Below, in pieces: positions 45,259 to 53,257 of a DNA stretch of 64,000 nucleotides (its first letter is position 1; every line of letters starts with the position of its first letter). The translations under genes were made by a program, and so were the position numbers. The DNA comes from an uncultured Bacteroidales bacterium (GTDB lineage: Bacteria; Bacteroidota; Bacteroidia; Bacteroidales; P3), in the NCBI GenBank assembly GCA_949291555.1, contig CASEWE010000010.1, forward strand, positions 1 through 64,000. Reading direction: 5' to 3'. Below the pieces are notes generated by a model. That model made no database searches. It saw nothing but the letters and a program-made list of their open reading frames with translations, and was not told the origin of the DNA.

Positions 45259-46563
45259 CTATTGCCGGCGGGGTTTATTTCCCGGAGAGGGGGCTTCTTG
45301 GGGCGGGAAGGAGGCTTGCGGTTTGCCGAGATAGAGCAAGGCGCCGCTTTCCTTGTGCAATTCCATGCGGTAACCCTCCAGCACCGGCAATTTCACCGTG
45401 CTTCCCCATTGCGCCACGAAAAGGTCTTTCTCTTCCAGGATTTCCCCGTTGAGCCCTATCCGGGCTTTCACTTTCGCGGGAACCCGGTAGCAGAAGCCGC
45501 CGGCCGGGGTTTCCTTGGGCGCGCTTCCCTTCCGGGGCGAGGCGGGGGCGGGCTCGTTTTCCGTGTCCATGCGCGGAAGCGGTTCCAATAGGAGCAACAG
45601 CACGTCGTTGCCGCTGTCCAAGGCCTCTTCCTGGCCGGAGGGAATCCTTTCGATTCCTTCTTCCGGGCTGAAAAAGGCGATCGGGTAGGCGGCCCTGCCT
45701 CTTTCGGGCGTTATGTCGAAGCTATAGCGGATTTCCTCTTGGATGCAGGTTCCGGTGAAGCACTCCAGCAGTTGCTTTTCGTTCTTTTGCAATTGGCGGT
45801 ACATGAATTGGATCGTTCCCTGCGGGTAGGCCACTTCCTGAAGGCCGGAGAGCAGGTCGGACTGGTCGTTGCGGATTTTGAGGATCTGGCCGGCCACCTC
45901 CCGGGCTTGGTCGAAAAGGCTTTTCTGGTCGATGCGGGGCTGGAGTATCTTTTCCACGATGGTCAGGCTGTCGAGCCGGCGCCGGGTGACGAGCGTGTCG
46001 AAGCGCTTGCTGGCATTGAGGCCGGCCACGGGGGCGAAGGAGCCGGTACGGGAAGAAACGGGCCGCGGGCGTTCCGGTTTTCCTTTCCGCGGGCCTTTTT
46101 CGGGAACGGGCTGCGGGAGGGCAGGCGCCGGATGCCCCGGCAAGGGCCCGGGCAAAGGTTCCGGCGGGTTCACCCCGAGAAGGATGCCTTCCGGCGAGAG
46201 TTCCAGGGCCGGCAAGCGCGTTCCTTCCACCCGGAAAGTCTGCGAGGGGTCGGGCAGGGCGCGCTGATGGAGCCGTATCTCCTTGATTTGGTACGAAACC
46301 GAATTTTCCCGGATGGCGGGGAGCTTGAGGAGCTGTTCGGCGTAATCGCTGTACAGCCCGCGCTCCCAGGTGGTTTTTTCCACCACCAATTCCACGCGGA
46401 AGCTATTTTGGGGAAGACAGTAGAGAATCCCTCCAGGACCGTTTGCGTCTTGCGTGGAAACGGGCACGACTTCGTACTGGGCGTTTGCCGGCATCGGGCT
46501 TGCGGCAAGGAAAAGGACAAGGGCGGAGAGAGCGGGAAGGGCGGAGAGAGCGTTCCTTTTCAT
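45259..46563 (-). CDS. DUF4831-family exported protein
   Basis: A 434-aa protein with a signal peptide (MKRNALSALPALSALVLFLA, ending ANAQYE). The mature part has the DUF4831 pattern: YCLPQNSFRVELVVEKTTWERGLYSDYAEQLL at the start, then a Pro-rich span (about 125-165), RRRLDSLTIVEKI, and GFCYRVPAKVKARIGL near the end. Function is unknown; it is Bacteroidetes-specific to my knowledge. The frame is open to 47358, but that extension has no resemblance and lies over ffh. A -7 box TATATTTG (46668-46661) precedes it. Confidence 0.78.
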   Translation of the reverse strand: MKRNALSALPALSALVLFLAASPMPANAQYEVVPVSTQDANGPGGILYCLPQNSFRVELVVEKTTWERGLYSDYAEQLLKLPAIRENSVSYQIKEIRLHQRALPDPSQTFRVEGTRLPALELSPEGILLGVNPPEPLPGPLPGHPAPALPQPVPEKGPRKGKPERPRPVSSRTGSFAPVAGLNASKRFDTLVTRRRLDSLTIVEKILQPRIDQKSLFDQAREVAGQILKIRNDQSDLLSGLQEVAYPQGTIQFMYRQLQKNEKQLLECFTGTCIQEEIRYSFDITPERGRAAYPIAFFSPEEGIERIPSGQEEALDSGNDVLLLLLEPLPRMDTENEPAPASPRKGSAPKETPAGGFCYRVPAKVKARIGLNGEILEEKDLFVAQWGSTVKLPVLEGYRMELHKESGALLYLGKPQASFPPQEAPSPGNKPRRQ

Positions 46564-46660
46564 GGTTTTCGGGTTAAGGTTTCCACACCGGAAGCGGCGG
46601 GCCGCCCTGTCCGGCCTTTCCGGATAGGGCGCGCAAGCCGCGACGTGGCTCGCAAGAGTG

Positions 46661-46668
46661 CAAATATA
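46661..46668 (-). promoter_or_regulatory. -7 box of the DUF4831 gene
   Basis: TATATTTG on the minus strand (46668-46661), about 98 bases before the ATG at 46563. No TTTG is 19-22 bases upstream. It lies in the 432-bp divergent gap to ffh, where no gene is seen. Confidence 0.5.
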
Positions 46669-46872
46669 TCGAAGTATTTTCGATTTTTTTTCGGGAAACG
46701 AGCGGGATTGCCCGATTTTCCTCGGGTGGTTTCCCTTGGTGTTTCGTGGAGGGGGCCTCCTTTCCCCGATAGCGGCAGGCGGACGGCTTCCCCTTGGCGT
46801 TTCGAGGAGGATTCCTCCCGTTTCCCGCTTGCGGCGAGCAAGCCATGGTTTCGAGTCTTTCTGAACCCGGCA

Positions 46873-46903
46873 TTGGAAATCCCCGGCGAAAAGCGTATTT
46901 TTG
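46873..46903 (+). promoter_or_regulatory. ffh promoter
   Basis: TTG (46873-46875) and TATTTTTG (46896-46903), 20 bases apart, match the consensus. The leader to the ATG at 46996 would be about 85 bases. A near-match (TACCTTTTG) overlaps right after it. Confidence 0.7.
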
Positions 46904-46995
46904 TACCTTTTGCGGCGCGGGGAAATCCTTGCCGGGCCCGGCAAGGTGCGGGCCGTGCCTATCTTTTTTGTAGAAAGGGAAAAATCCGGAGAATC

Positions 46996-48327
46996 ATGTT
47001 TGAAAGTCTTTCCGATAAGTTCGACAGGGCGTTCAAGGTCTTGAAAGGCCAGGGGCGGATTACCGAAATCAATGTGGCGGAATCCTTGAAAGAGATCCGC
47101 AAGGCATTGTTGGAGGCGGATGTCAATTACAAGATAGCCAAGCAATTTACCGATCAGGTAAAAGAAAAAGCCTTGGGGCGGGATGTCCTTGCCTCGGTTT
47201 CCCCCGGGCAGATGATGGTCAAGCTGGTGCACGACCAGTTGACCGAGCTGATGGGCAGCAAGGAGGAAGGGCTCGACCTCCAGGCCAACCCGGCGGTAAT
47301 CCTCATGGCAGGCTTGCAGGGGTCTGGAAAGACCACGCATTCGGCCAAGCTGGCGCATTACCTCAAGACCAAGAAGAACAAGAAACCGTTGCTGGTGGCG
47401 GCCGATGTCTACCGTCCGGCCGCTATCGACCAGCTGGAAACCTTAGGCCAGCAGATCGGCGTTCCCGTTTTCTGCCAGCGCGAGGAGAAGGATCCGGTGA
47501 AGATTGCCCTTCAAGCGGTTCGCCACGCCAAGGAAAATGCCTTGAACGTGGTGATTGTCGACACGGCCGGCCGTTTGGCTGTCGATGAGGCGATGATGGA
47601 CGAGATCGGCCGGATCAAGTCGAGCATCCATCCGCAGGAAACCTTGTTCGTGGTCGATTCCATGACAGGCCAGGACGCGGTCAATACCGCCAAGGCTTTT
47701 TACGACAAGCTGCATTACGAAGGGGTCGTGCTGACCAAGTTAGACGGCGATACCCGGGGCGGGGCGGCGTTGACGATCCGCTCGGTGGTCCAGGTCCCGA
47801 TCAAGTTCGTGGGGGTAGGGGAAAAGATGGATGCCTTGGACGTCTTCTATCCTTCCCGGATGGCCGACCGTATCCTGGGGATGGGCGACATCGTTTCTTT
47901 CGTGGAGCGCGCCCAGGCCCAGTACGATGAGGAAGAGGCCCGGAAACTGCAAAAGAAGATCCGCACCAACGAGTTCGACTTCAATGATTTCTATGCCCAG
48001 ATCCAGCAGATAAAGAAAATGGGGAGCATGAAGGACCTCATGGGGATGATTCCGGGCATGGGGAAAGCTTTGCGGAACGTGGAAGTCGACGACAACGCCT
48101 TCAAGCCGGTGGAAGCCATGATACAGTCCATGACGCCCTACGAACGCTCGCATCCGCAAGTCCTGGACGCCGGCCGGCGCAAGCGGATCGCCATGGGGAG
48201 CGGAACATCCCTGGCGGAAGTGAACAAGATGATCAAGCAGCTGGAAGAGACCAAGAAGATGATGCGGGCTGTTTCCCGGCCGGGCGTGATGCAGGCCATG
48301 CGGAACATGAAGCGGGGCCTGCGGTAA
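46996..48327 (+). CDS. ffh: Signal recognition particle protein Ffh (SRP54)
   Basis: A 443-aa Ffh. N domain (MFESLSDKFDRAFKVLKGQG), GTPase with GLQGSGKTTHSAKLA (G1), DVYRPAAIDQL, VDTAGRLAVDEAMM (G3), LTKLDGDTRGGAAL (G4), and the Met-rich M domain with MGMIPGMGKALRN and RSHPQVLDAGRRKRIAMGSG. It binds signal peptides and 4.5S RNA and sends ribosomes to the membrane. I found no 4.5S RNA gene in the window. The start gives the standard N-terminus. Confidence 0.97.
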   Translation: MFESLSDKFDRAFKVLKGQGRITEINVAESLKEIRKALLEADVNYKIAKQFTDQVKEKALGRDVLASVSPGQMMVKLVHDQLTELMGSKEEGLDLQANPAVILMAGLQGSGKTTHSAKLAHYLKTKKNKKPLLVAADVYRPAAIDQLETLGQQIGVPVFCQREEKDPVKIALQAVRHAKENALNVVIVDTAGRLAVDEAMMDEIGRIKSSIHPQETLFVVDSMTGQDAVNTAKAFYDKLHYEGVVLTKLDGDTRGGAALTIRSVVQVPIKFVGVGEKMDALDVFYPSRMADRILGMGDIVSFVERAQAQYDEEEARKLQKKIRTNEFDFNDFYAQIQQIKKMGSMKDLMGMIPGMGKALRNVEVDDNAFKPVEAMIQSMTPYERSHPQVLDAGRRKRIAMGSGTSLAEVNKMIKQLEETKKMMRAVSRPGVMQAMRNMKRGLR

Positions 48328-48373
48328 ACTTGCGTTGCAGGCTTTCCCCGGAGGGTCCAGGTAAGAAAACACA

Positions 48374-48381
48374 TAAATTTG
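48374..48381 (+). promoter_or_regulatory. -7 box directly before the folD start
   Basis: TAAATTTG ends 5 bases before the folD ATG (48387). No -33 TTTG is seen at the usual distance. If active the mRNA would be leaderless. Readthrough from ffh is the alternative. Confidence 0.5.
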
Positions 48382-48386
48382 GCAAT

Positions 48387-49271
48387 ATGAAAATCATAGA
48401 CGGCAAGACCATAAGCGCCGACATCAAGAAAGAGATTGCGGCCGAAGTGGCCGGTTTCATCGATCGAGGCCGGCGCGCGCCCCACATGGCGGCTATTTTG
48501 GTAGGGCATGACGGTGCCAGCGAAACCTATGTGGCCAGCAAGGAAAAGAATTGCGTTTCGGTAGGAATGACCTCCTCTGTCTACCGTTACGAGGAAAACA
48601 TCTCGGAGAAGGAGCTTCTGGAAGTCATTTCTTTCCTGAACCAGGACGAGGACGTGGATGGTTTTATCGTGCAGCTCCCCTTGCCCAAGCACATGGATGT
48701 GGACAAGGTCATGGCCGCGATCAACCCGGAAAAGGACATAGACGGTTTCCATCCTTCCAACCTGGGCCGGTTGGTGATGGGAGAGGACACTTTCGTTCCC
48801 GCTACCCCTTGCGGCATCATGGAATTGATCAAGCGTTCGGGCATCGAGACCGTGGGAAAGGAATGCGTGGTATTGGGCCGCAGCAACATTGTCGGCACGC
48901 CGATGGCCTTGCTGCTGAGCCGGAACAATCCCGGTGCGAACGCCACGGTCACCCTTTGCCATAGCAAGACCCGCGACTTGGCCGCGGTTACCCGCCGGGC
49001 CGACATCCTGGTGGCGGCTATCGGCAAGCCGGGCTTCGTTACGGCAGACATGGTGAAGGAAGGGGCGGTGGTGATCGATGTCGGGATTCACCGCGTGGCC
49101 GATGAAAAGGCCTCGTCCGGCTACCGTCTTTGCGGGGATGTGGATTACGCGGGCGTCAGCGCGAAATGCAGCGCCATAACGCCTGTCCCGGGCGGGGTAG
49201 GGCCGATGACTATCGCGGCCTTGCTGATGAACACGTTGAAGGCCTACAAGAAACGTTTCCCGGAAGGCTGA
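48387..49271 (+). CDS. folD: Methylenetetrahydrofolate dehydrogenase/cyclohydrolase
   Basis: A 294-aa FolD. It interconverts 5,10-methylene-THF and 10-formyl-THF. Motifs: ASETYVASKEKNC with catalytic Tyr and Lys, DGFIVQLPLPKHMD, PEKDIDGFHPSNLGRL, PATPCGIMELI, the NADP loop VVLGRSNIVGTPMALLL, and TPVPGGVGPMTIAALLMNT at the end. The start (MKIIDGKTISADI) is standard. It lies 59 bases after ffh. Confidence 0.96.
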   Translation: MKIIDGKTISADIKKEIAAEVAGFIDRGRRAPHMAAILVGHDGASETYVASKEKNCVSVGMTSSVYRYEENISEKELLEVISFLNQDEDVDGFIVQLPLPKHMDVDKVMAAINPEKDIDGFHPSNLGRLVMGEDTFVPATPCGIMELIKRSGIETVGKECVVLGRSNIVGTPMALLLSRNNPGANATVTLCHSKTRDLAAVTRRADILVAAIGKPGFVTADMVKEGAVVIDVGIHRVADEKASSGYRLCGDVDYAGVSAKCSAITPVPGGVGPMTIAALLMNTLKAYKKRFPEG

Positions 49272-49531
49272 ATGCAGGGAAGCGCCCGTCAGGGCATTGT
49301 TTTCGACCCGGAACGTTTTCTTTCTTGGCGGGGAAAGCGATCCCTTGACAGGGGAAGCGTTCCCTTGCGGGAAAGAGGGTTTCCGGGAAAACAAACTCAT
49401 TTTTTCTTTTTTTTCGGTGCGGTTTCCAGTTGCCGTTTTCCCCTGCCTCCCGATGCGGTCGGCTTGCAACGGCGGCTTTCCGCGGTGGGGACGAGGGCCT
49501 GGAACCCGCGCCGGCAGTTTTGTTTTTCGTT

Positions 49532-50950
49532 ATGGCATTGATCAAATCGATTTCCGGAATCCGCGGCACCATCGGCGGAAAACCGGGAGAAGGGCTCACG
49601 CCCTTGGACATTGTCAGATTCAGTTGCGCCTTTGCCCGCCTGCTGCAGCAACGGCATGACCGGGAAAAGCCGGGAAAGCGGATGAAGATGGTTGTGGGGC
49701 GGGATGGCCGCATTTCGGGGCCCATGGTCGATTACCTTGTCCGGGGGAGCCTCATGGGGATGGGGGTCGACGTGGTGGATGTGGGCTTGTCGACCACCCC
49801 TACGGTGGAAATGGCGGTAAAGAAGCATCGGGCCCAAGGAGGGATCATCCTCACGGCCAGCCATAATCCGGCTTGCTGGAACGCGTTGAAGCTGCTCGAT
49901 GCGCAAGGCGAGTTCATCGATGCCTTGCAAGGCAAGGAAGTGATCGGGCTTTCGGAATCCATGGATTTTTCTTTTGCCCCGGTGGAGGGCTTGGGAAAGC
50001 TTTCCCGGGATGAAAACGCTTTGGAATACCATTTGTCGAGGATCCTTAAGCTCAAGCTGGTGGATGCGCGTTCTATCCGGGCGGCCGGCTTGCGCGTGGT
50101 CGTCGATGGGATAAACTCCACCGGCGGCATTGCGGTGCCTGCTTTGCTGAAAGCTTTGGGTGTCCGGAAAATCACGGTCATCAACGGGAAGCCTACGGGC
50201 GAATTCGCCCATGACCCGGAACCGCTGCCATCGCATCTGGAAGGCCTTGCGGACAAGGTGCGCGAAACGGGGGCCGATCTGGGAATTTCGGTCGACCCGG
50301 ATGTGGATCGCCTGGCATTCGTCTGCCAGGACGGAAGCATGTTCGGCGAGGAATACACCTTGGTGGCGGTTGCCGATTACGTGCTCGGGAATCGGAAAGG
50401 CAGCACGGTCTCGAACCTGTCCTCCTCGAGGGCCTTGCGCGATGTGACCGAACGGGCGGGCTGCACGTATTACCCGGCGCCGGTGGGCGAGGTGAACGTG
50501 GTGGCCAGGATGAAATCCGTCCGGGCGGTCATAGGCGGGGAAGGCAACGGGGGGGTCATTTATCCGCCGCTGCATTACGGACGGGACGCTTTGGCGGGCG
50601 TTGCGCTTTTCCTGACGGCTTTCTCCCGGCTGAAATTGTCCGACCCGTCCCTGACGCTGAGCCGTTACCGGGATTCTTTTCCCGCTTACGTGATTTCGAA
50701 GAACAAGATCGAGCTTGCGCCGGGAACGGATGCGGACGCGGTTCTGGAAAAGATAAGGCGCAAGCACGCTTCGGAAAAGATGTCGGTCGAAGACGGCATC
50801 CGCATCGACTTCGAGGACAGGAGGGAATGGGTCCAGTTGCGGAAATCCAATACCGAGCCTGTCATGCGGGTTTACGCCGAAAGCCCGACCAAGGAGGGAG
50901 CCGAGTCCCTGGGACGGCGTTTTGTGGACGAAATCAGGAATTTTAAGTAG
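49532..50950 (+). CDS. glmM: Phosphoglucosamine mutase (alpha-D-phosphohexomutase family)
   Basis: A 472-aa phosphohexomutase. N-terminal ALIKSISGIRGTIGG, phosphoserine loop ILTASHNPACWNALKLL, metal loop SVDPDVDRLAFV, sugar loop GGEGNGGVIYPP, and phosphate loop RKSNTEPVMRVYAES. GlmM converts GlcN-6-P to GlcN-1-P for peptidoglycan; a phosphomannomutase/phosphoglucomutase role is possible. The start is the ATG at 49532. The pgk -7 box overlaps its stop codon. Confidence 0.88.
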   Translation: MALIKSISGIRGTIGGKPGEGLTPLDIVRFSCAFARLLQQRHDREKPGKRMKMVVGRDGRISGPMVDYLVRGSLMGMGVDVVDVGLSTTPTVEMAVKKHRAQGGIILTASHNPACWNALKLLDAQGEFIDALQGKEVIGLSESMDFSFAPVEGLGKLSRDENALEYHLSRILKLKLVDARSIRAAGLRVVVDGINSTGGIAVPALLKALGVRKITVINGKPTGEFAHDPEPLPSHLEGLADKVRETGADLGISVDPDVDRLAFVCQDGSMFGEEYTLVAVADYVLGNRKGSTVSNLSSSRALRDVTERAGCTYYPAPVGEVNVVARMKSVRAVIGGEGNGGVIYPPLHYGRDALAGVALFLTAFSRLKLSDPSLTLSRYRDSFPAYVISKNKIELAPGTDADAVLEKIRRKHASEKMSVEDGIRIDFEDRREWVQLRKSNTEPVMRVYAESPTKEGAESLGRRFVDEIRNFK

Positions 50951-50955
50951 TTTTG
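50921..50955 (+). promoter_or_regulatory. pgk promoter overlapping the glmM stop codon
   Basis: TTTG (50921-50924) and TAGTTTTG (50948-50955), 23 bases apart. The TAG stop of glmM is the first part of the -7 box. Transcription would start near 50961 with a leader of about 40 bases. Confidence 0.6.
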
Positions 50956-51001
50956 CAAGGTTCGAGTTCTTTTTTGTAAACCGATAAAACAGATATTCGT
51001 C

Positions 51002-52213
51002 ATGATAAGTTTGGAAGGGAAGACCCTTGGAAACCAGTCTTTCGAAGGGAAGAAAGTATTGGTGCGTTGCGATTTCAATGTCCCGCTCGACAAGGCAAGC
51101 GGGGAAATTACCGATGACACCCGGATCCGGGAATCCTTGCCCACGATACGCAGGCTACTGGATGGCGGGGCGGCGGTAATCCTGATGTCGCACCTTGGCC
51201 GGCCGGCCGGGACGGGTTTCGAACCCCAATTCAGCCTGGCGCCCGTGGCCGAACGCCTCGGGAAGCTGCTTTCCCGCCCGGTGCACTTCTCGAACGACGT
51301 GTTTACCGAAGTTACCGTTTCCACGGCGCGGGACTTGCAGGCGGGCGAAGTCCTTTTGCTGGAAAACCTGCGTTTCATAAAGGGCGAAACCAAGGGGGAC
51401 GAGGCTTTTGCGGCTTATTTGGCTTCCTTGGGGAACGTGTACGTGAACGATGCTTTCGGTACCGCCCATCGTTCCCATGCGTCGACGGCGGTGATTGCCC
51501 GGTTTTTCCCGGACGACAAGTATTTCGGCTTGCTGATGGAGCACGAGATAACCAACCTGGAAAGGCTGCTGCATTCGGCTGAAAGGCCTTTTACGGCCGT
51601 GATCGGCGGGGCGAAGGTTTCCAGCAAGATCGATGTGCTGAAAAACCTCTCCGGCAAGGTCGACAACCTGGTGGTGGGCGGCGGCATGGCCTATACCTTC
51701 GTCAAGGCTGCCGGAGGAAAAATTGGCAATTCCTTAGTGGAGGAAGACAAATTGGATACGGCGAAGGAAATCATGGAAGAATTTGCTAAAAAGGGTGTGC
51801 AGCTGCTTTTGCCGGAAGATTCGGTTTGCGCCGACCGCTTCGACAACGCGGCCGATCGCAAAGTGTTCCCGACCCGGGAGATTCCCGATGGCTGGATGGG
51901 AATGGACATCGGCCCGGCGGCGGTGGCCCGCTTCTCGGAGGTTCTGGCTTCCTCCAAGTCTGTCTTGTGGAACGGCCCTCTCGGGGTTTTCGAGATGGAG
52001 AACTTCAGCGAAGGAACCTTGCAGATAGGCCGCTGCATCGGGAAAGTGACGGAAAGAGGCGGCTACACGGCTGTCGGCGGGGGAGATTCCGTGGCGGCCG
52101 TGAACAAGTTGGGGCTGGCTGAAACCCTTTCGTATGTTTCCACCGGCGGAGGCGCCATGCTGGAATACCTGGAAGGCAAGAAGCTTCCCGGGGTAGAAGC
52201 CATTCTGGCGTAG
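51002..52213 (+). CDS. pgk: Phosphoglycerate kinase
   Basis: A 403-aa Pgk. It makes ATP from 1,3-bisphosphoglycerate in glycolysis. Motifs: KVLVRCDFNVPLDK, AVILMSHLGRP, VLLLENLRF, VNDAFGTAHRSHAS, VIGGAKVSSKI, NLVVGGGMAYTF, and the C-terminal WNGPLGVFE and GGGDSVAAVNK with TGGGAMLEYLEGKKLPG. Length and start are standard. A terminator follows at 52237. Confidence 0.97.
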   Translation: MISLEGKTLGNQSFEGKKVLVRCDFNVPLDKASGEITDDTRIRESLPTIRRLLDGGAAVILMSHLGRPAGTGFEPQFSLAPVAERLGKLLSRPVHFSNDVFTEVTVSTARDLQAGEVLLLENLRFIKGETKGDEAFAAYLASLGNVYVNDAFGTAHRSHASTAVIARFFPDDKYFGLLMEHEITNLERLLHSAERPFTAVIGGAKVSSKIDVLKNLSGKVDNLVVGGGMAYTFVKAAGGKIGNSLVEEDKLDTAKEIMEEFAKKGVQLLLPEDSVCADRFDNAADRKVFPTREIPDGWMGMDIGPAAVARFSEVLASSKSVLWNGPLGVFEMENFSEGTLQIGRCIGKVTERGGYTAVGGGDSVAAVNKLGLAETLSYVSTGGGAMLEYLEGKKLPGVEAILA

Positions 52214-52236
52214 CTTTCCGGTTCGGCGTCCGCTTC

Positions 52237-52290
52237 GGGCGGATTTCCCGGATGCCTTTTGAAAGGCGGGGAAATCCGCCCGTTCTTTTT
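52237..52290 (+). terminator. Rho-independent terminator of pgk
   Basis: A perfect 13-bp stem (GGGCGGATTTCCC at 52237-52249, GGGAAATCCGCCC at 52269-52281) with a 19-base loop is followed by GTTCTTTTT. It lies 24 bases after the pgk stop. Confidence 0.85.
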
Positions 52291-52326
52291 GCGGGCTTCC
52301 CTTGCAGGGAAGCCCGCCGCGTTTTT
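52291..52326. terminator. Second hairpin after pgk
   Basis: An 11-bp perfect stem (GCGGGCTTCCC at 52291-52301, GGGAAGCCCGC at 52307-52317, 5-base loop), then CGCG and five T. It is right behind the first terminator and could be a backup. Confidence 0.65.
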
Positions 52327-52506
52327 CCAAGGGATGGCCGTTGCGGGATCGCCCGCCTCGGAGGCTCGGAAAGTCCCGGGCCGGGCATCGGATGACCGGG
52401 GAAGGGGCGGGAAGCAAAGGAAGTGCCGGCGATGCGGGTCGCTCCGGAGCGCGGGCGGGGAAGCGGATGGCAGCGGTTGCTGCGGCCAGGCGTCGAGCGC
52501 GGGCGG

Positions 52507-52533
52507 AGTGCGGAATGCGAAGTGCGGAATGCC
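52507..52533. repeat. Short tandem direct repeat
   Basis: AGTGCGGAATGC occurs twice, at 52507-52518 and 52521-52532, with a 14-base period. It lies just after the FAH gene stop in the convergent gap (52214-52535), which holds no gene. Confidence 0.6.
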
Positions 52534-52535
52534 GT

Positions 52536-53150
52536 TCATTTGATGGAGCATCGGAGCAGGGGCTCTCCTTCCAGGAAGGCTTCGAGCTTGTCTCCGATGG
52601 CTACCGGCCCGACCCCGCAGGGTGTTCCGGTGAAGATATAGTCGCCGGTGCGCAAGGTGAAGAAACGGGAGACATGGCTGATGATTTCCTCGGCGGAAAA
52701 AATCATGTCGCCGGTATGGCCGCTTTGGCAGGTGATCCCGTTTTTCTTCATTTCGAAATGCAAGTCCCCGGGGCCTTGCGGGTATTTTTCTTTCGGGACG
52801 AAGGCCCCGATAGCGGCCGAGTTGTCGAAAGCCTTGCAGATTTCCCACGGAAGGCCCTCTTTCCGGCAACGGGCTTGCAGGTCTCTGGCCGTGAAGTCGA
52901 AACCTACGGTGTAAGCATCGATGTAGGAAAGGGCGAACGCGGGGTCGATGTTTTTTCCCACTTTCCCGATCCGCAGCACCAGCTCGGTCTCGTAATGCAG
53001 CTGGCTTGTGAAATCGGGGATGTAGAAGGGCCGGTTGCGCAGGAGCAAGGCGGTATCGGGCTTGCAGAAAAAGACCGGGCTTCCCGGAACGGAAGAACCT
53101 AATTCGCGTATATGTTCACGGTAGTTCTGCCCGATGCAGATGATTTTCAT
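52536..53150 (-). CDS. Fumarylacetoacetate hydrolase family protein
   Basis: A 204-aa FAH-family enzyme. MKIICIGQNYREHIRELG at the N-terminus, FFCKPDTALLL, the metal-binding Glu pair in HYETELVLRIGK and the Asp in IDAYTVGFDFTARDLQ, and the late TGTPCGVGPVAIGD. Such proteins act as acylpyruvate hydrolases or oxaloacetate decarboxylases. The exact substrate is unknown. The start at 53150 is chosen because the longer frame (to 53420) overlaps the receptor gene upstream. Confidence 0.88.
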   Translation of the reverse strand: MKIICIGQNYREHIRELGSSVPGSPVFFCKPDTALLLRNRPFYIPDFTSQLHYETELVLRIGKVGKNIDPAFALSYIDAYTVGFDFTARDLQARCRKEGLPWEICKAFDNSAAIGAFVPKEKYPQGPGDLHFEMKKNGITCQSGHTGDMIFSAEEIISHVSRFFTLRTGDYIFTGTPCGVGPVAIGDKLEAFLEGEPLLRCSIK

Positions 53151-53257
53151 CGTGTTGTTTTTTTTCGGGTGAGCGTTTCCGGGCTCGGACGGGCCGCTGC
53201 CGGTACGGCCGCGCAAAAGCGGCCGTACCGGCAGAAACGGAGCTATCGGCAGGCTTC

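Noticed and set aside
45739..46995. Long N-terminal extension of ffh (419 residues)
   Set aside because: It runs opposite the DUF4831 gene, and the ffh promoter at 46873-46903 lies inside it. The standard start is at 46996.
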